DNA of 64,000 bases from Branchiostoma floridae (Eukaryota > Chordata > Leptocardii > Amphioxiformes > Branchiostomatidae): assembly GCF_000003815.2 (NCBI RefSeq), contig NC_049996.1, positions 10,343,545 through 10,407,544 on the forward strand. Reading direction: 5' to 3'. The notes beneath the pieces were generated by a model. It worked only from the letters and a program-made list of their open reading frames with translations, searched no databases and was not told the origin of the DNA. Positions within the stretch are counted from its first letter, which is position 1. Each line of letters opens with the position of its first letter. Positions 1-11,983 of the stretch are shown in pieces. The position numbers and the translations under genes were made by a program.

Positions 1-30
1 TAGAAAATACCCTAGAAAGAATGGTCAGGT

Positions 31-370
31 GACCTAGTCCTTCTGAAAATAGCAGCCATCAATAATTAGACTCTTCCACAAAGACTGAGAATCCCACAGC
101 TGAATATTTCAGTGCTGTGATGACATCTCAGTTCCGCTCTTGACTCACCTGATCTTCCAAATCTTTCTTGCAAAATGTGTGCTATGACATGGTACATGGA
201 CTTCTAGAAGAACAAACCTGGCAGGAACTCTGGTCCATTTTAAGTTGACTTGGTCCTCCTGAAAATGGCAGCCATTGATAATTATCCTTCTCCACAAAGA
301 CGAGGAATCCCACAACTGAATATTTCAGTGCTGTGATGACATCTCAGTTCCGCCCTTGACTCACCTGATC
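31..370. repeat. 216-bp-period tandem duplication across the DIP2 exon 3 donor
   Basis: About 124 bp at 247-370 recurs at 31-154 with few differences (shared blocks include TGAATATTTCAGTGCTGTGA and TGACTCACCTGATC). The copied block carries the last bases of exon 3 and its GTGAGT donor, so the intron contains a second intact-looking donor. The 92 bp between the copies are unrelated. Confidence 0.85.
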
Positions 371-475
371 GGTATCTCTCGTCGCGGTGGTCATGACGAC
401 CCCGGCGTCTGTCCCGCCGCCGCTGCGCCTGCGACTGGCGCTCGTTGCCATGGCCACCACCGGACCCGCCCGAAC
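365..475 (-). CDS. DIP2: DIP2 exon 3 (RDERYRS region)
   Basis: The exon is 111 bp, phase 1 at both ends. The acceptor is CTCCAG|GTTCG (exon starts 475) and the donor ATCAG|GTGAGT (exon ends 365). In the frame dictated by exon 2 it encodes a Gly/Ser-rich start, then an Arg-rich stretch ending RDERYRS. RDERYRS followed by an Asp/Glu residue is a conserved DIP2 motif after the low-complexity linker, which confirms the exon and its phase. One of the other frames is also open, but it does not fit the phase or the motif. The next exon is off the left edge. A 124-bp segment that includes the donor is duplicated 216 bp away inside the following intron. Confidence 0.85.
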
Positions 476-3400
476 CTGGAGAAAATAGAACATGGGGTTT
501 AGTAATCTGAATATAGCAAAGGGTTGATGATGGACTAGTTATTGTATCTTACTTTATTTTGTCTTTATTACCTCAAAGAAGGTTACAATTGAGATAGCCT
601 GGATACAAGGCCCAGCCCAATGTTAAAAATATTTATCGTATATAAGATAGATATTTTTGAAAATTTGAAATCAGGCTGGTATTTAATAGATAGCATTTAT
701 GGTTTTTGTATAATTACAATTTGTTGCGTGTGTTTATTCATGGTTGATTAGCACAACTCCAACAGAAGCTATGGATGGATTGTAAGGATATTTTGCACAT
801 GGTTTGGTATTATAAAAAAAGATTTAAGTTTGGGCCCTCTAGTGGCTGTACTGCAGCTAAGAGTCCAGTTTTGGTATCTTTTCTTTTTCATCTGCCATGA
901 ATGTTCTGTTTTCAGTACTGTTGCAGGATTTGCCAGTGTTTGTGGACAAGACAGCTTGAAAAATATTGCATGAATTTCCACGATTTCTGGAGTGTGGGCA
1001 GGTCCTGACCAAAGAAACGAAGTTCAATACCGTTTCATTGATGTACATGTGATCCTCGATGTTATGCACATTTGTAACGTTGACCCCGTACAACACACAG
1101 CACCTCAATGGTATCACCATTTCAGATCATAGGTTTCTCACCAGCTTGTGTTTCATGGGAGTTCCATTTAGAACAAGCAGCAGCTATATGTAGCTTTGTG
1201 TAGTCTACAGCCAAGCTTGATATATGCTTACCACTTTCTTTGAAATACACTCTCTTTGCACAATTTCATTCTGTTAACAAATTATAATCAACATTCACAT
1301 CAGCAATAATTCATGGGTTCAATATGATTGATACACATGATATCAAATGAAAAGCTAACACAATCTAATTCCGACATCCAAAAATAGCAGTCAACATTCC
1401 GTCTTAATTTTCTATAACTATAATTATAAACCAAATCAGTTAACCAAATGACAGTCAAGAAAACATTAGGTAATGAAATAAAATGGTCAACAATTTTGGA
1501 CCACCCCCTTGATCACTGAACAATGGAATAATCCTCAAAGAAATAGTTAAAGCCTTCTATACTTGGAGCTCTTTGATTTTGTCATTCCTTCCTTATGCTA
1601 CTGAATACAGATCCTACAACAACTATCATGACAACGCAAGTATCAGACCAGATTTTGTTGCTAGTTACAAGTATGTAAGCGCAGCTCCTGGTATTGACTT
1701 TGTCGCACAAGAATAGACTATGGAAAGAACAACTGGCCTGGGGCCAAGTGCAGAATATGGGCGTCGGCCAGCGTTATTATCTCCCTTTCTCAATCAGCTC
1801 TTACTGTGGACCAACCTCTCACATGATACCATTATCTACAGCAGCCAGCAATACAAGAACCCAGGATTTACCGCCCCATCCTCCAGACCTCACGTGGAAC
1901 ATAAAATAAGCCTTGCTGCGCCATGACGTTTAGGTGCAGAGAAATCTTTTACACTATAGCCTACAGGGAATCCTGCATTGGCCCCTTGACATACATACAT
2001 ACGCACACTATGCTATGAAGCTATAGAAAGATTCTGTGACTGTGCCGGTCTTATGCGAAGTGCCTATAAATTAAACTGGCTACATTGGTACGGATGCATG
2101 CATTACACTCAGTAGCACTGACATTTTGGAACTGTATTCTTCCTACATAAGACACAGTTTTCAACAGTCTTTATATAAAGCTTGATAGAGCAGACTATGT
2201 ATATAAGGATAGCTTCGCAAGAAAAGATTTCTCACCTAAGCAAGATAACATTTTCCTGTCTATCACAAGCGGTGAACTTCAACTTGTCTGCAGTCTGCCA
2301 TCTTTGAACCAGACAAGCCAGCGGTGACCTCTAACCCCCTGCCTACATCATGGGTCACGTCTGACATATCTAAGCCTGCCCTAACAACTGGGAAACATCC
2401 CGATGGCCATTCCAGCCACAGTTAGCTCACTGTTACAGCTCCCGGCAAGTATGTCCAGAGGCAGGCACTGTCAATCTCAACATGCAAATACTGCCACACA
2501 CACAGCATGTACGTATAACATGTGTGGGAGACTTTTCACACAGTAGAATAGGTTAAAACTGGAGAAATGTATTCTTCACATCGATGCTCAGTCCAGTCAC
2601 CGAGAGAATTTGTAAATGGATATACATTCAGAATAAATACTACCACACACACAGCATGTATAACTTGCATGAGAGATTTTTCACAATGTATAATAGAATA
2701 AAGCTAGAGAGAAATATATTTTTCATATCAATGCTAATTCCAGTCACAGAGAGACTTTTTAAATTTTTTTTTGCATTGTCTAATTTTCCACGGATACTTT
2801 ACTTCATTTTTCAATTTCATCCTAAATGTCACAACCTAGCCAATTGCTACATTACTCAAAAATCCTGGCCTGATCTCTCTGAAGAGTTAACAGTCTAAAA
2901 ATAAGGATGCACAGTAGTTTATAACACAACTTCTAACATACGAAAAAGGAAAAAAAACTATGTTCCTGCTTCTTTTGTATGTTGTGAAAAAAATGGTCGA
3001 AACTGAAAACACGGATTGCAGAGCATCATGAAAAAGAAATTAACTTTTAAAATGAACATTCCTGCACATGAGTACCTATACTGATAATCTAATATTCTCT
3101 CCCACACTAAACTCCTGATCCAGATTCCCCATGTAAGGGATATGACAGTCTCCTCTGTACAGATTCCCCATGTAAGGGATATGCTTGTCTCCTCTGTACA
3201 GATTCATTAGCACAGGACACCAGACATACGCCAGACATCAGGAGGAATCAGAATGACCTTGGGCAGCCATCTTGAAAACGTTCTAATATCCAGACAAGTG
3301 GCTCGTTCTCATTGCAATGTGCAAACTACTGTCACAAGTCTTCACAAGTTGATTTCTATATACAAATGTATTATTACTTACTGGTGTAAGAAAGCTGCCT

Positions 3401-5146
3401 AGTTCCTAAATGTCCATAGATACATCCTCCTACTTTTAAAAGATGTAATGTTAGCTAATAAATCCTTTCGATGAAAAAAACAAAGTGTACTGTACAGTTG
3501 TAGCATCTGCTATCAGTGATGGATGTTACACCTGCCTACAGTGTTGAAAAAAGCTGTAATTTTTAGCGATCATTTGGGGTGGACACAGTTTCCTAAAAAG
3601 GTAGGTGTGTCTGAAAAATTATGTGATCTATTTTTGGAACCTAAAGTTAAACTCACTATTTTGCACATTTCAAAAGCCATGTACAAATGTTCATCATACA
3701 CAATGCCTTCCAAGTCCAATTAATCCAAATTTATAGCTGTATTAAGGTTAAGGTGTGACAACCACTTCTAAATCAATAGTATATAAATGGTCCCCACAAC
3801 CATGTCCCAGTAAATGGGTCGTCAGTTCAGTCGTATCACACAGAAATTGACATTCTTATCGCTTCCCTGCACCTTTCACAAAATGCCACCATGCACCCAT
3901 TCCAGAGAAATAAAAAAGCCGCAGAGAAATTTATAACTACTAAAATACATTTCCTGTGGCTCTAAAATACTACAAACCACTTTAATGTTGTTGCCCTACA
4001 TTTTAGCACATAGTTTATCATGAAGAAACAATTATTCAACACTACATGATTTGTTCTTTGGCATTTGAAGGGTTACTTTTAGGGGTTAAGAACAAATTTT
4101 TCATATTTGCAAAATGAGAACCTTCAGTTCTTTTCCAGTATTTATTTGAAATTCAGAAGTCTATTTGATTATTAACTAAAAGCTATTCTATTGTTCCACA
4201 TTATACCATATGATCCATGATATCCTTTGGCTGACTTGTTTTCTTTTGTTGATCCTTTCAAAGTAATGCTGTCAACCTTTCAGACTACATCACGTCTGTG
4301 AGGTCAACATATGGATATTTTTAGACCACCATAATTTGATTACCTGCTCAGCATGTGAGGGGGTTTGAAGAATTAAATAAACTATGCAATATATATCAGT
4401 ATATAGCAGACAAATTGAAGTATTGGCAAAGTTTTCTTTCATATCGGGTTACAGATGTTGATGTTCTGATGATGACTCACTAACACTCACTGCCACATTT
4501 TCCATTTCAATGTTCTATACTACAAAGACAAACATATTGTTTGTTTGTTTGTCTGTTTGATTTCATCATTCCCAAAGTAGTCATGACATGAAAATCTGTT
4601 AGCCATTTTTTCATTTCTACAAGAAAAAAACATGCCACTGCTGTTTGCAAAAAGACTATTGAATTGTTCCTTTTGCCATTTGATGTGATCAGCATCTTAA
4701 CAGACTGCAGTAATTCTTGCAAAAGCCAGGTGGCACTGCAGCACAGTACCCTTGGACTCTTTCATCTTTAATTTCATTTCATTCAATCGTTTAATGAATA
4801 CATGTCCCTAAACACTTCCAGTTTCCGTACAGTAGACACAGTGAATCAGATAAATGTGTAAATATTGGCGAGATTGACTAAAAATAATTAATGGAGATTC
4901 TTTCCTTTGTGTTGGAACAAAGCTCAAATCTTACAACTATGGATTGTACCAACACAGATGAGCTTTCATTCCAATACTGTAAATATGTTGCATGTCTTAT
5001 CAGCATGTCTGCTCTGCTGTCCTGACTGTCCATGTCATTTGAATACTGTAAATATGTTGCATGTCTTACCAGCATGTCTGCCCTGCTGTCCTGACTGTCC
5101 ATGTCATTTGAATACTGTAAATACATTTGTATGTTGTATGTCTTAC
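476..5146 (-). other. DIP2: DIP2 intron 2
   Basis: AT-rich intron between exons 2 and 3. I see no conserved coding segment. It contains a diverged tandem duplication at about 2481-2760 (shared CACACACACAGCATGTA, period about 149 bp), a 39-bp direct repeat at 3121-3205 (two full copies plus a partial), and the donor-copy array at 4968-5146. The short open frames have no recognisable motif. Confidence 0.6.
3121..3205. repeat. 39-bp tandem repeat, two copies plus partial
   Basis: CAGATTCCCCATGTAAGGGA starts at 3121 and again at 3160 with only a few changes; a third, truncated start (CAGATTC) follows at 3199. Confidence 0.8.
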
Positions 5147-5186
5147 CAGAATGTCTGCCCTGCTGTCCAGACTGTCCATGTCTCTG
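4968..5186. repeat. 69-bp tandem array copying the DIP2 exon 2 donor
   Basis: Starting inside exon 2 and running into the intron, a unit containing CTTACCAGCATGTCTG (plus strand) is present three times: the genuine junction at 5147/5146, a second GT donor at 5070/5069, and a third at about 5001 in which GT has become AT. Spacing is 77 bp then 69 bp. Read on the minus strand the array is open, repeating a unit with MDSQDSRADML. Confidence 0.85.
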
Positions 5187-5335
5187 TTGCTGCTGTCTCT
5201 GCTGGTTCTGGTGCTGTTGCCTCTGCAGCTCCTGTCTCAGCTGTTCCTGCCTCTGCTGTTGCTGCTGCTGTTGCTGTGCGTACGGAGCCAGGAGCCGCGC
5301 CCTCTTCTTCTCAAAACCTTTCTGCGTGATGTCAC
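5147..5335 (-). CDS. DIP2: DIP2 exon 2 (DMAP1-binding region with poly-Gln insert)
   Basis: The exon is 189 bp, phase 1 at both ends. The acceptor is TTCCAG|GTGAC (exon starts 5335) and the donor TCTG|GTAAGA (exon ends 5147). It encodes residues 29-91: first DITQKGFEKKRARLLAPY, the conserved DIP2 core, then a run of eight Gln (about residues 49-56) and about 35 more residues made almost only of Gln, Arg, Glu, Leu and His, ending HGQSGQQGRHSG. Vertebrate DIP2 has a Pro/Ser/Ala-rich linker here, so the Gln/Arg tract looks lineage-specific. The reading frame stays open past the donor, through about 100 codons of intron. The donor junction is copied in tandem downstream (4968-5186). Confidence 0.9.
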
Positions 5336-5943
5336 CTGGAAGTGAGGAGATCGTCAAATTTAGTCCACATTGATGGAATTTTACATCCATGTACAACATT
5401 CTATAATACCATCAGACAACTGGATACAGAACCCACTATCTTGAAAAATGAGTCCAATGACATTATGTGTAACCTGACTATGAGTATCTGGATTCATACT
5501 ACTGAAGATCTTGAATTAGTTCAATTTAGATATTCATCTATATAAAATATACAGGACAGGCTACAATTGTTTTCGATTCTCAGTCCCTGATGAAAGATAG
5601 TAGATGCTACATCATACATGTATTTGAAATGTCTGACTTTTAAAGATTTTATTTTGCATTATGCAAGTTAAATTAAGAGTCACACATTTACAATTCTATA
5701 CAAAAATTACATGTATCTTAAAAAAATTTGCCCCACGATATGAAGTTCAACCTAATCTCCAAAAGATTTCAGGAAGCCATGAAAGAAAAATGCCTGCAGC
5801 CAGAATTTTAAACACATTTTGCAAGGGCTTTACATATGAAAATTTGAACTCTTTCAACAGGGATTACAATGTATATTGGTGTCATCTTTACATAATCAAC
5901 ATGATATGCCTCTGAACACTTTAATTTCAACATGGCTCACACT

Positions 5944-6986
5944 TAGTGGTGCGTACCGAAGCTCACGTTCCGGTTCAGGTTCGGACTCGAGTCCAAAGAT
6001 TCCGGTTCAGGTCCGGACTTATAAGTCCGGTTTTTGACGGTCGCTAATTTTCCCATATAGACACTAGCATAAAGCGACTTGCTCTAGGCGACACATAATT
6101 TGCGTCTCCGGCGCCCGCAACCGCATTCGACCGGGCCGCATGCTATAAAGATATTGCCAAAGACGACTGCATCATTTTCAAAGTTGTAGAAACATCGACT
6201 TTTAATGAAAACTATCGGGAAATCACGGCAAAATCCAACCTTTTCCGCTTTTTTTTTTGGACGGCCGAAATTTCAAAATGGCGCTTGCGAGGTCATAGGG
6301 GTCAATAGGATAGCCTACTGTAATGCGGGTAGAAAAGGATGCGTGCGGTGTTTTTATACTCTACATTTAACCTTACAAATTAATTGTAAATTTATTCATT
6401 ACAAAGATAAAGGCAGGAGGTATAAAATAAGTTTATGAACTTAAACTTTTCTTTTAACAAAACGTGTCCGTATTTCTTTTTAACAAGCTGCTCACCCATG
6501 CTTTCAGTGAAGTATCCCGGCAAGCGGCAAATGTCAACAGTCGCCGGAGATTTGTTTTAGCTTGTTTATCTCGGAAATTTTCTTCATTTTCTGAAGATAT
6601 GGGACTTAAAACCCATACCAGGAGACAAACAAATCCACATACTTTATTTTCATGGGTAATATTGCTAAAGTGAACCTGTCATTTTTGCCGCGTTGCTGGA
6701 TTTTGAAAGAAGGTTCCCGTGGCGTGACCATGTGCTTGGCCCGCTTATGGCGGTAGCCCGGTAGGACAATTTATTTTCGCAGAAATACGTTATTTTCTGG
6801 CCCGTTGGCTGCGATTAATAAAGTTACATAGGCATCTAGCGTTGTTTTAGATGATACTAGTATACAATAAGAAAGAGATATCCGGTTTTCCAGAAAACCG
6901 GTTTTCGACGTTCCGGCTTTAACCGGACTTGAACCGAAAGTTATAGCAAGTCCAAGTCCGGTTCGGCGAACCGGTAGGCACCACTA
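5944..6986. mobile_element. Non-autonomous hAT-type DNA transposon, 1,043 bp
   Basis: The element begins TAGTGGTGCGTACCG and ends CGGTAGGCACCACTA, an inverted repeat with one mismatch in 15. It is flanked on both sides by the identical 8-bp sequence CTCACACT (5936-5943 and 6987-6994), the target-site duplication length typical of hAT. Both ends carry clusters of CCGGTTC / GTCCGG motifs in both orientations (5967-6040 and 6886-6975), like hAT subterminal binding repeats. I found no transposase-like frame inside (the longest open frame is 77 codons), so it is non-autonomous. Confidence 0.88.
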
Positions 6987-8630
6987 CTCACACTACTGAT
7001 CATCCAAAACAAGTATCTCATCATACAGGATCATAAATTTATAAATCATTGTATGCACTAATGACATAAACATTAATTTTGATGTTCTATAGATTCTGAT
7101 ACATATCGCTGAGCAAGGCAGTACAACTTGTTACCTGGTAGAACAACCGATTCATCATGTCATCATTTTACCATCCATTCAGTTCTGAAGGATAATAAGA
7201 CTGGACAAATCTGACACATACCACATTACAATCTTACACTCAGGCATTTATTAATGAGATTAATATCTTCGTGTGACACACGCAGGAGGCATGTCAGAAT
7301 ATAAGAGCTTTAACTTTCCTATTGAAAGATGGTATAGTATTAGGAGTGTCAGTTATAACTGGCAAAAGTTCTTGGGCCAAGGAAAAAAATATCATTGCAT
7401 AATCTCTTTTACCTGACCAGTCCTAACAAAAACCTGCCAACCCTAGCCTTTGTTGGGGTCAATCACTGGTGAGAGACTTTAAATCTTAACCCTGGTAATA
7501 GTACCTACATATACTGACCCTAATTTTTCAAGGAAAATATTATTTTTCCTACACCTTATTCATAATCAGCTGCCATGTTTCACCGAAATACATGTTAAGC
7601 CTCTTTTGCCATTGAGAATACACGTAAAGCCATCTTCCCCTTTTCACTAAAACGACATCTGATAGGGCCAGGACTTTCAAGCCTATGAGCAAATAAACAC
7701 TCTTTCCTGCAGGGGCTTTTCCCGATTTCCAAATTTGGTTATCAGGCTGGGAAAGGATGAACCTTGTACCGGAGGGACTGGGGATGAGGGGTGTTTAGGA
7801 TGGGAAGGAGGGAGGAATACAGATAGCGTTATTCAACTTATTGTGTAGTGAAGCGGCTGTGCATGAAGGCTTTACATTTTACAACTAGTATATATCCAGT
7901 AGCAATATATTACTGGGATATTGGAAAGTTGAAATTCCAACATGTTTGAAAGATGATCAAACTACTACTACTACATACAACAAAAAATGAGCCTGCAGTT
8001 CCAAACAGGCTGCTAGGGGGCCAATTCTACACCAATTTTCCTAGGAACATATCAAACAGCGAAAAATTACTAAATCTTAATTTCTGCTGCAATACATAAG
8101 AAAGCTGCCAGGGAGCCCCAAATCTATTCATTCCAAGTTTTTGCCAACTGATCACAACACCAAATATAAAACCAATCCTTGCAGCATCTTGGTGGCCAAA
8201 AGGCAGATTGATAGACAGACAAAAAACGCAGCCCAAAACTTTATCTTGACGAATTTAATAAGATAATTCATGGTCTACTTTGCATGGATTTGTAGGTACA
8301 ATTTTGACTCAACATAAAAATCAGTATCAGATTTGGACCCATCAGAATACGTAAATCACATGTAACACATGTAATAATTCCCCTACGTCCTATTCTGCCT
8401 CCCCTCTTGGCTAAAATTCTTGCAATAAATTTCAAACGTCTTCCTCTAATTAGTTTTGCCACTTATCTGTGCCAAAATCGTTTTCCTCCAAAATGCCTGA
8501 CAGACAACACATGTTTAAAACATTGTGTATCAATATAGACAGCTATGGTTGTGGAAAAAGACGGCTTCAGGCCACAAACCCTGATAAGATAGGAGACATC
8601 AGTTATTGGTTATCATATCTCAATATCAGC

Positions 8631-8872
8631 AGCACGTCACCGGAACGTACTGCGCCTGCGCGAAAAGTATAGACATGCTAAACCCCCGGTTTACTAAAGG
8701 GCCGCATTTAAGAAAGTACGTGTGTATATAAGGGTAAAACTCCGTGTACGTTTTACACGAAACCATGTCTCTAACATATACTGTGCAACAAGCGAGACTT
8801 TAATGCAATGTTGACCAAACCAAGCCCCAAACTACCAGGGTTTGCGAGGCGCAGTACGTTCCGGTGACGTCT
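8631..8872. mobile_element. 242-bp foldback MITE with 9-bp target duplication
   Basis: The left end AGCACGTCACCGGAACGTAC and the right end (reverse complement AGACGTCACCGGAACGTACT) form terminal inverted repeats of about 28 bp with nearly perfect pairing through ACGTACTGCGCCT. Both sides carry AATATCAGC (8622-8630, 8873-8881), a perfect 9-bp duplication. A 9-bp duplication fits Mutator-like or Merlin elements better than hAT. No coding capacity. Confidence 0.8.
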
Positions 8873-9282
8873 AATATCAGCTGGTGCCGTATGGATGTTA
8901 GGAAGATCACATGACCTAGCCAGGACAGGTGCATGATGGGTAGGACCATTCCATTCGAGGCTACCCAAAGTATTTAGTACAAAAGTAAGTTTTACATGAA
9001 AGTCAGCAAGGCAGAAAATGAATTGACACGTTTTCAGATCGAATGGTTTGAAGAGTAAAGTTTACCTGGTCAGCATAGAAATAAGGTTATAGTAACTGCC
9101 GTATCGTCAGTTTTTTGTCAGTCAGCTGCAGTTTCGTTGATGTCTGGTAGACGCCATCCAAAGACACCATTCCCATAGCCAAAAAACTGTATTCTGCTAA
9201 CTTGCACAGGTCACGATACCAAAATTTATAGTAGAGCAAACAACAGAAATGTGTTAAACGTATATGTTAAACTGAGACCTTT

Positions 9283-9326
9283 AACTTCAACGTAGTGGGG
9301 AGGGTGATCCCCACTACGTTGAAGTT
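9283..9326. repeat. Perfect 18-bp hairpin
   Basis: AACTTCAACGTAGTGGGG (9283-9300) is followed after 8 bases by its exact reverse complement (9309-9326). It is isolated, without obvious target duplication, so it may be the remnant of a foldback element. Confidence 0.85.
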
Positions 9327-11660
9327 GTTTTTAAATCTCTTGATATACAGGGAGCACCTTAAAACAATAAGATATCTAGTATGGCCTACACATTAGCATA
9401 CAGCTGCTGCACAAAAGGTCTCCATACACCATCTGTGCTGGTCTGCCTAATTAGCTTTCAATATACACCCCCATGTTTCAGCTGACCTACATAAGAATAC
9501 CATAGTCCTGCTAGACAATCACCATAGAAAAATATTACTGTCAATACTGAAACTTTTTGTGGTACTGTTCTGATGTTCATGGATTTTTCTGTTAACTCTT
9601 GTAACAAATTTATTGCACCCACAAATATCTAAAAATGTTTCCATTTTCAGGTGAAACATTAAGGTTAAACTGTCAAACCTAAGATTGAGGACGAAGTATG
9701 ACACTTTCTCATTGGCTAGTAGCTTGCAATATGTCTTCACTATGGCTCGCATATTTAGCCAAGCACAAGAAGTAGCACCTATTGTTTCAATGTTGATTTT
9801 CACATAACCAGGAAATTCAAATGCTGAGAAAATGAGCCAATTTACAGTAGCTACACTATAATGTACAATAATGACATATACAAAAATCCAATACATGTAC
9901 TTTTACCAGTATGAAGGGTGGTCGTCCTACTGTAGGCGCTAATTACTTCCGTTATTTTATGGACTACCCATAAAAGATTGTAAGTCTAATGTAGGCAACC
10001 TGTCATTTGCATATAGGAACAAGTACATAGAGTATAATCTTCGTAATTTATGGTATGATAATAAAGGGGTTTCAAAATTTTTCTTTTGACAAGCTACCGT
10101 ATTTCAACTACATTTGGAAGATTTCACTCCAAATCTCCTACTAATTAAGAACTAGGTCAAATACTTGCCACCACTTAATTGCAGTCATTAGCAGGTATTG
10201 TCTCACTCCTACCTCATCTTCAGGGTTCCTCTTCTTATTGATTACCATACTGGCCTTTTGATACACCGTGGAACAATCTATGATTTACAAAACAATGGAA
10301 GGCAGTCCCTGGGCTAAAAATAATGTACAGATCATGGGGGGTCCAATATGGTAGTTTGACAATCCCTCCATTAGCGTCTCCGCAAGACAAGCATAATGGC
10401 TTCTGTGGACATTTTTTTTGTGACCACCATCAATTTTGTCTGGGGACATCCAATCTATTTTTGTCTAAACTTCGCAATCCGCTAAACATTACATAGCTGC
10501 ATAGTAATAATGTCGACATAATGCGTACATCAATTGTTTTCACTTGAAATTTGCCACTTATATGTAGGAGAAATATGTACTGTAAATGTTACATTTTTGT
10601 GGTGTTATAGTGTCCACAGTTTTTACCTCAAACTAAAAACTACCATGAAAATACTTCTGTTTCCCGACCTACCCGCTCCTTTCAACTGAAAACGATCCAT
10701 TTTCTCCCTAACGCGAAATCAAGTCCCTGCAAACTTACATTTATAGCAGCATTTCCGAGAGGTAATCTTACACATTTGGCACAGAGACAGACAAGAATGG
10801 AAAACAAATAGTTTCTGACAGCAAGGATTCATATCTAACTTTTGATTTGTACACTTGAAAAGGGCAGACGTTGGAATCATGTAATCAATCTGTCTGATTC
10901 CAAATGTTCACCTAAAGGCAAACCTATTCATTTCAATATGGTGCACATCTTTGCTCTTTGGTTTCGTCCTTCAGAATAATCAATAAAAGTGCTGACACAT
11001 CACCTCTGGTTATATGCAGTGCCACGCCTTGTATATCAGGAAGCTTATGACCCATTCGTACCTTCACTTGTAATATCTTACATTGTTTTAAATTCCGTAC
11101 CATACATTTGCACATGTATAAATTGTAGGCCTCGTGAATTCAATATGTTTGTTATTGGGTGGTCTAAAACACAAGATATCAAATCAAGGTGTTGTGCTGC
11201 AGTACCATCAGAAGATGCTAGGGGCCCCAAGATCTAATACATGTATCAAGACAATCCACCCAGGTCCTCACACACACAACACTACTGAAAACATAAATTT
11301 CTGGCATATAAGATACAAACAAAGCCAAAAGAAAGTTTGTACCTTGGTTCTTTCATTAAGTGTAAAGAAGCAAATGTACATGCAATAAAAGATACGTTTT
11401 CCTACAGATAAAATATCCTCTTTTTTGATTTTTTAAAATGTTCAAGAACCACTACAATAAGATGCTATAGCCTAAACATCTTTTCCATCTCTATAGCCCC
11501 AATACATGTAAACTATCAGCTTAAAACTGTGATTACCACTAAAACTCTATGACAGACAATAAAGCAAAATGAGTATTTTACAGTGCACAAACGACCGTAC
11601 GCAGACGTAAATAAACTGCAGCTAACTGCAGTGCAGGAGACCACAGTGGGATGAATGTGT

Positions 11661-11983
11661 CCAGTGGGTGTGATATGGTTCCACAGAATGAGGCTGGGGA
11701 GGTTGGACTGCATCTACATCTACATCTGAGCCTCTTCATATACTGTAATTGCACAAAGCTTATAGACTCAACCATGGTAGTGACTATAAGCCCTTTCACA
11801 GAGATCAGTCTGTATGTACGGTGACAGGAATTTTAGGTAATATGCCACTGGGTGTGATATGGTTCCACAGAATGAGGCTGGGGTGGTTGGACAGTGGACT
11901 ACACCTACATTTTGTTTGTATATCTACATCTGAGCCCATACTGTAATTGCACAAAGCTCATGGACCCAACCATGGCAGTCACC
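11661..11983. repeat. Tandem duplication, period 185 bp
   Basis: A segment of about 130 bp starting GGGTGTGATATGGTTCCACA at 11665 recurs at 11850. The copies share the blocks ACAGAATGAGGCTGGGG and TACTGTAATTGCACAAAGCT and a related end (CCAACCATGG in the second copy). Confidence 0.8.

Noticed and set aside
4968-5146. 45-bp mini-exons bounded by TTTACAG and GTAAGA in the 69-bp repeats
   Set aside because: Introns between them would be only 24 bases, too short to splice, and the required phase reads into a stop. Alternative donors are a better description.
4907-5373. Several plus-strand Cys/Leu-rich open frames
   Set aside because: They are the complement of the DIP2 Gln-coding tract and its repeats (CTG/TTG read as Leu or Cys).
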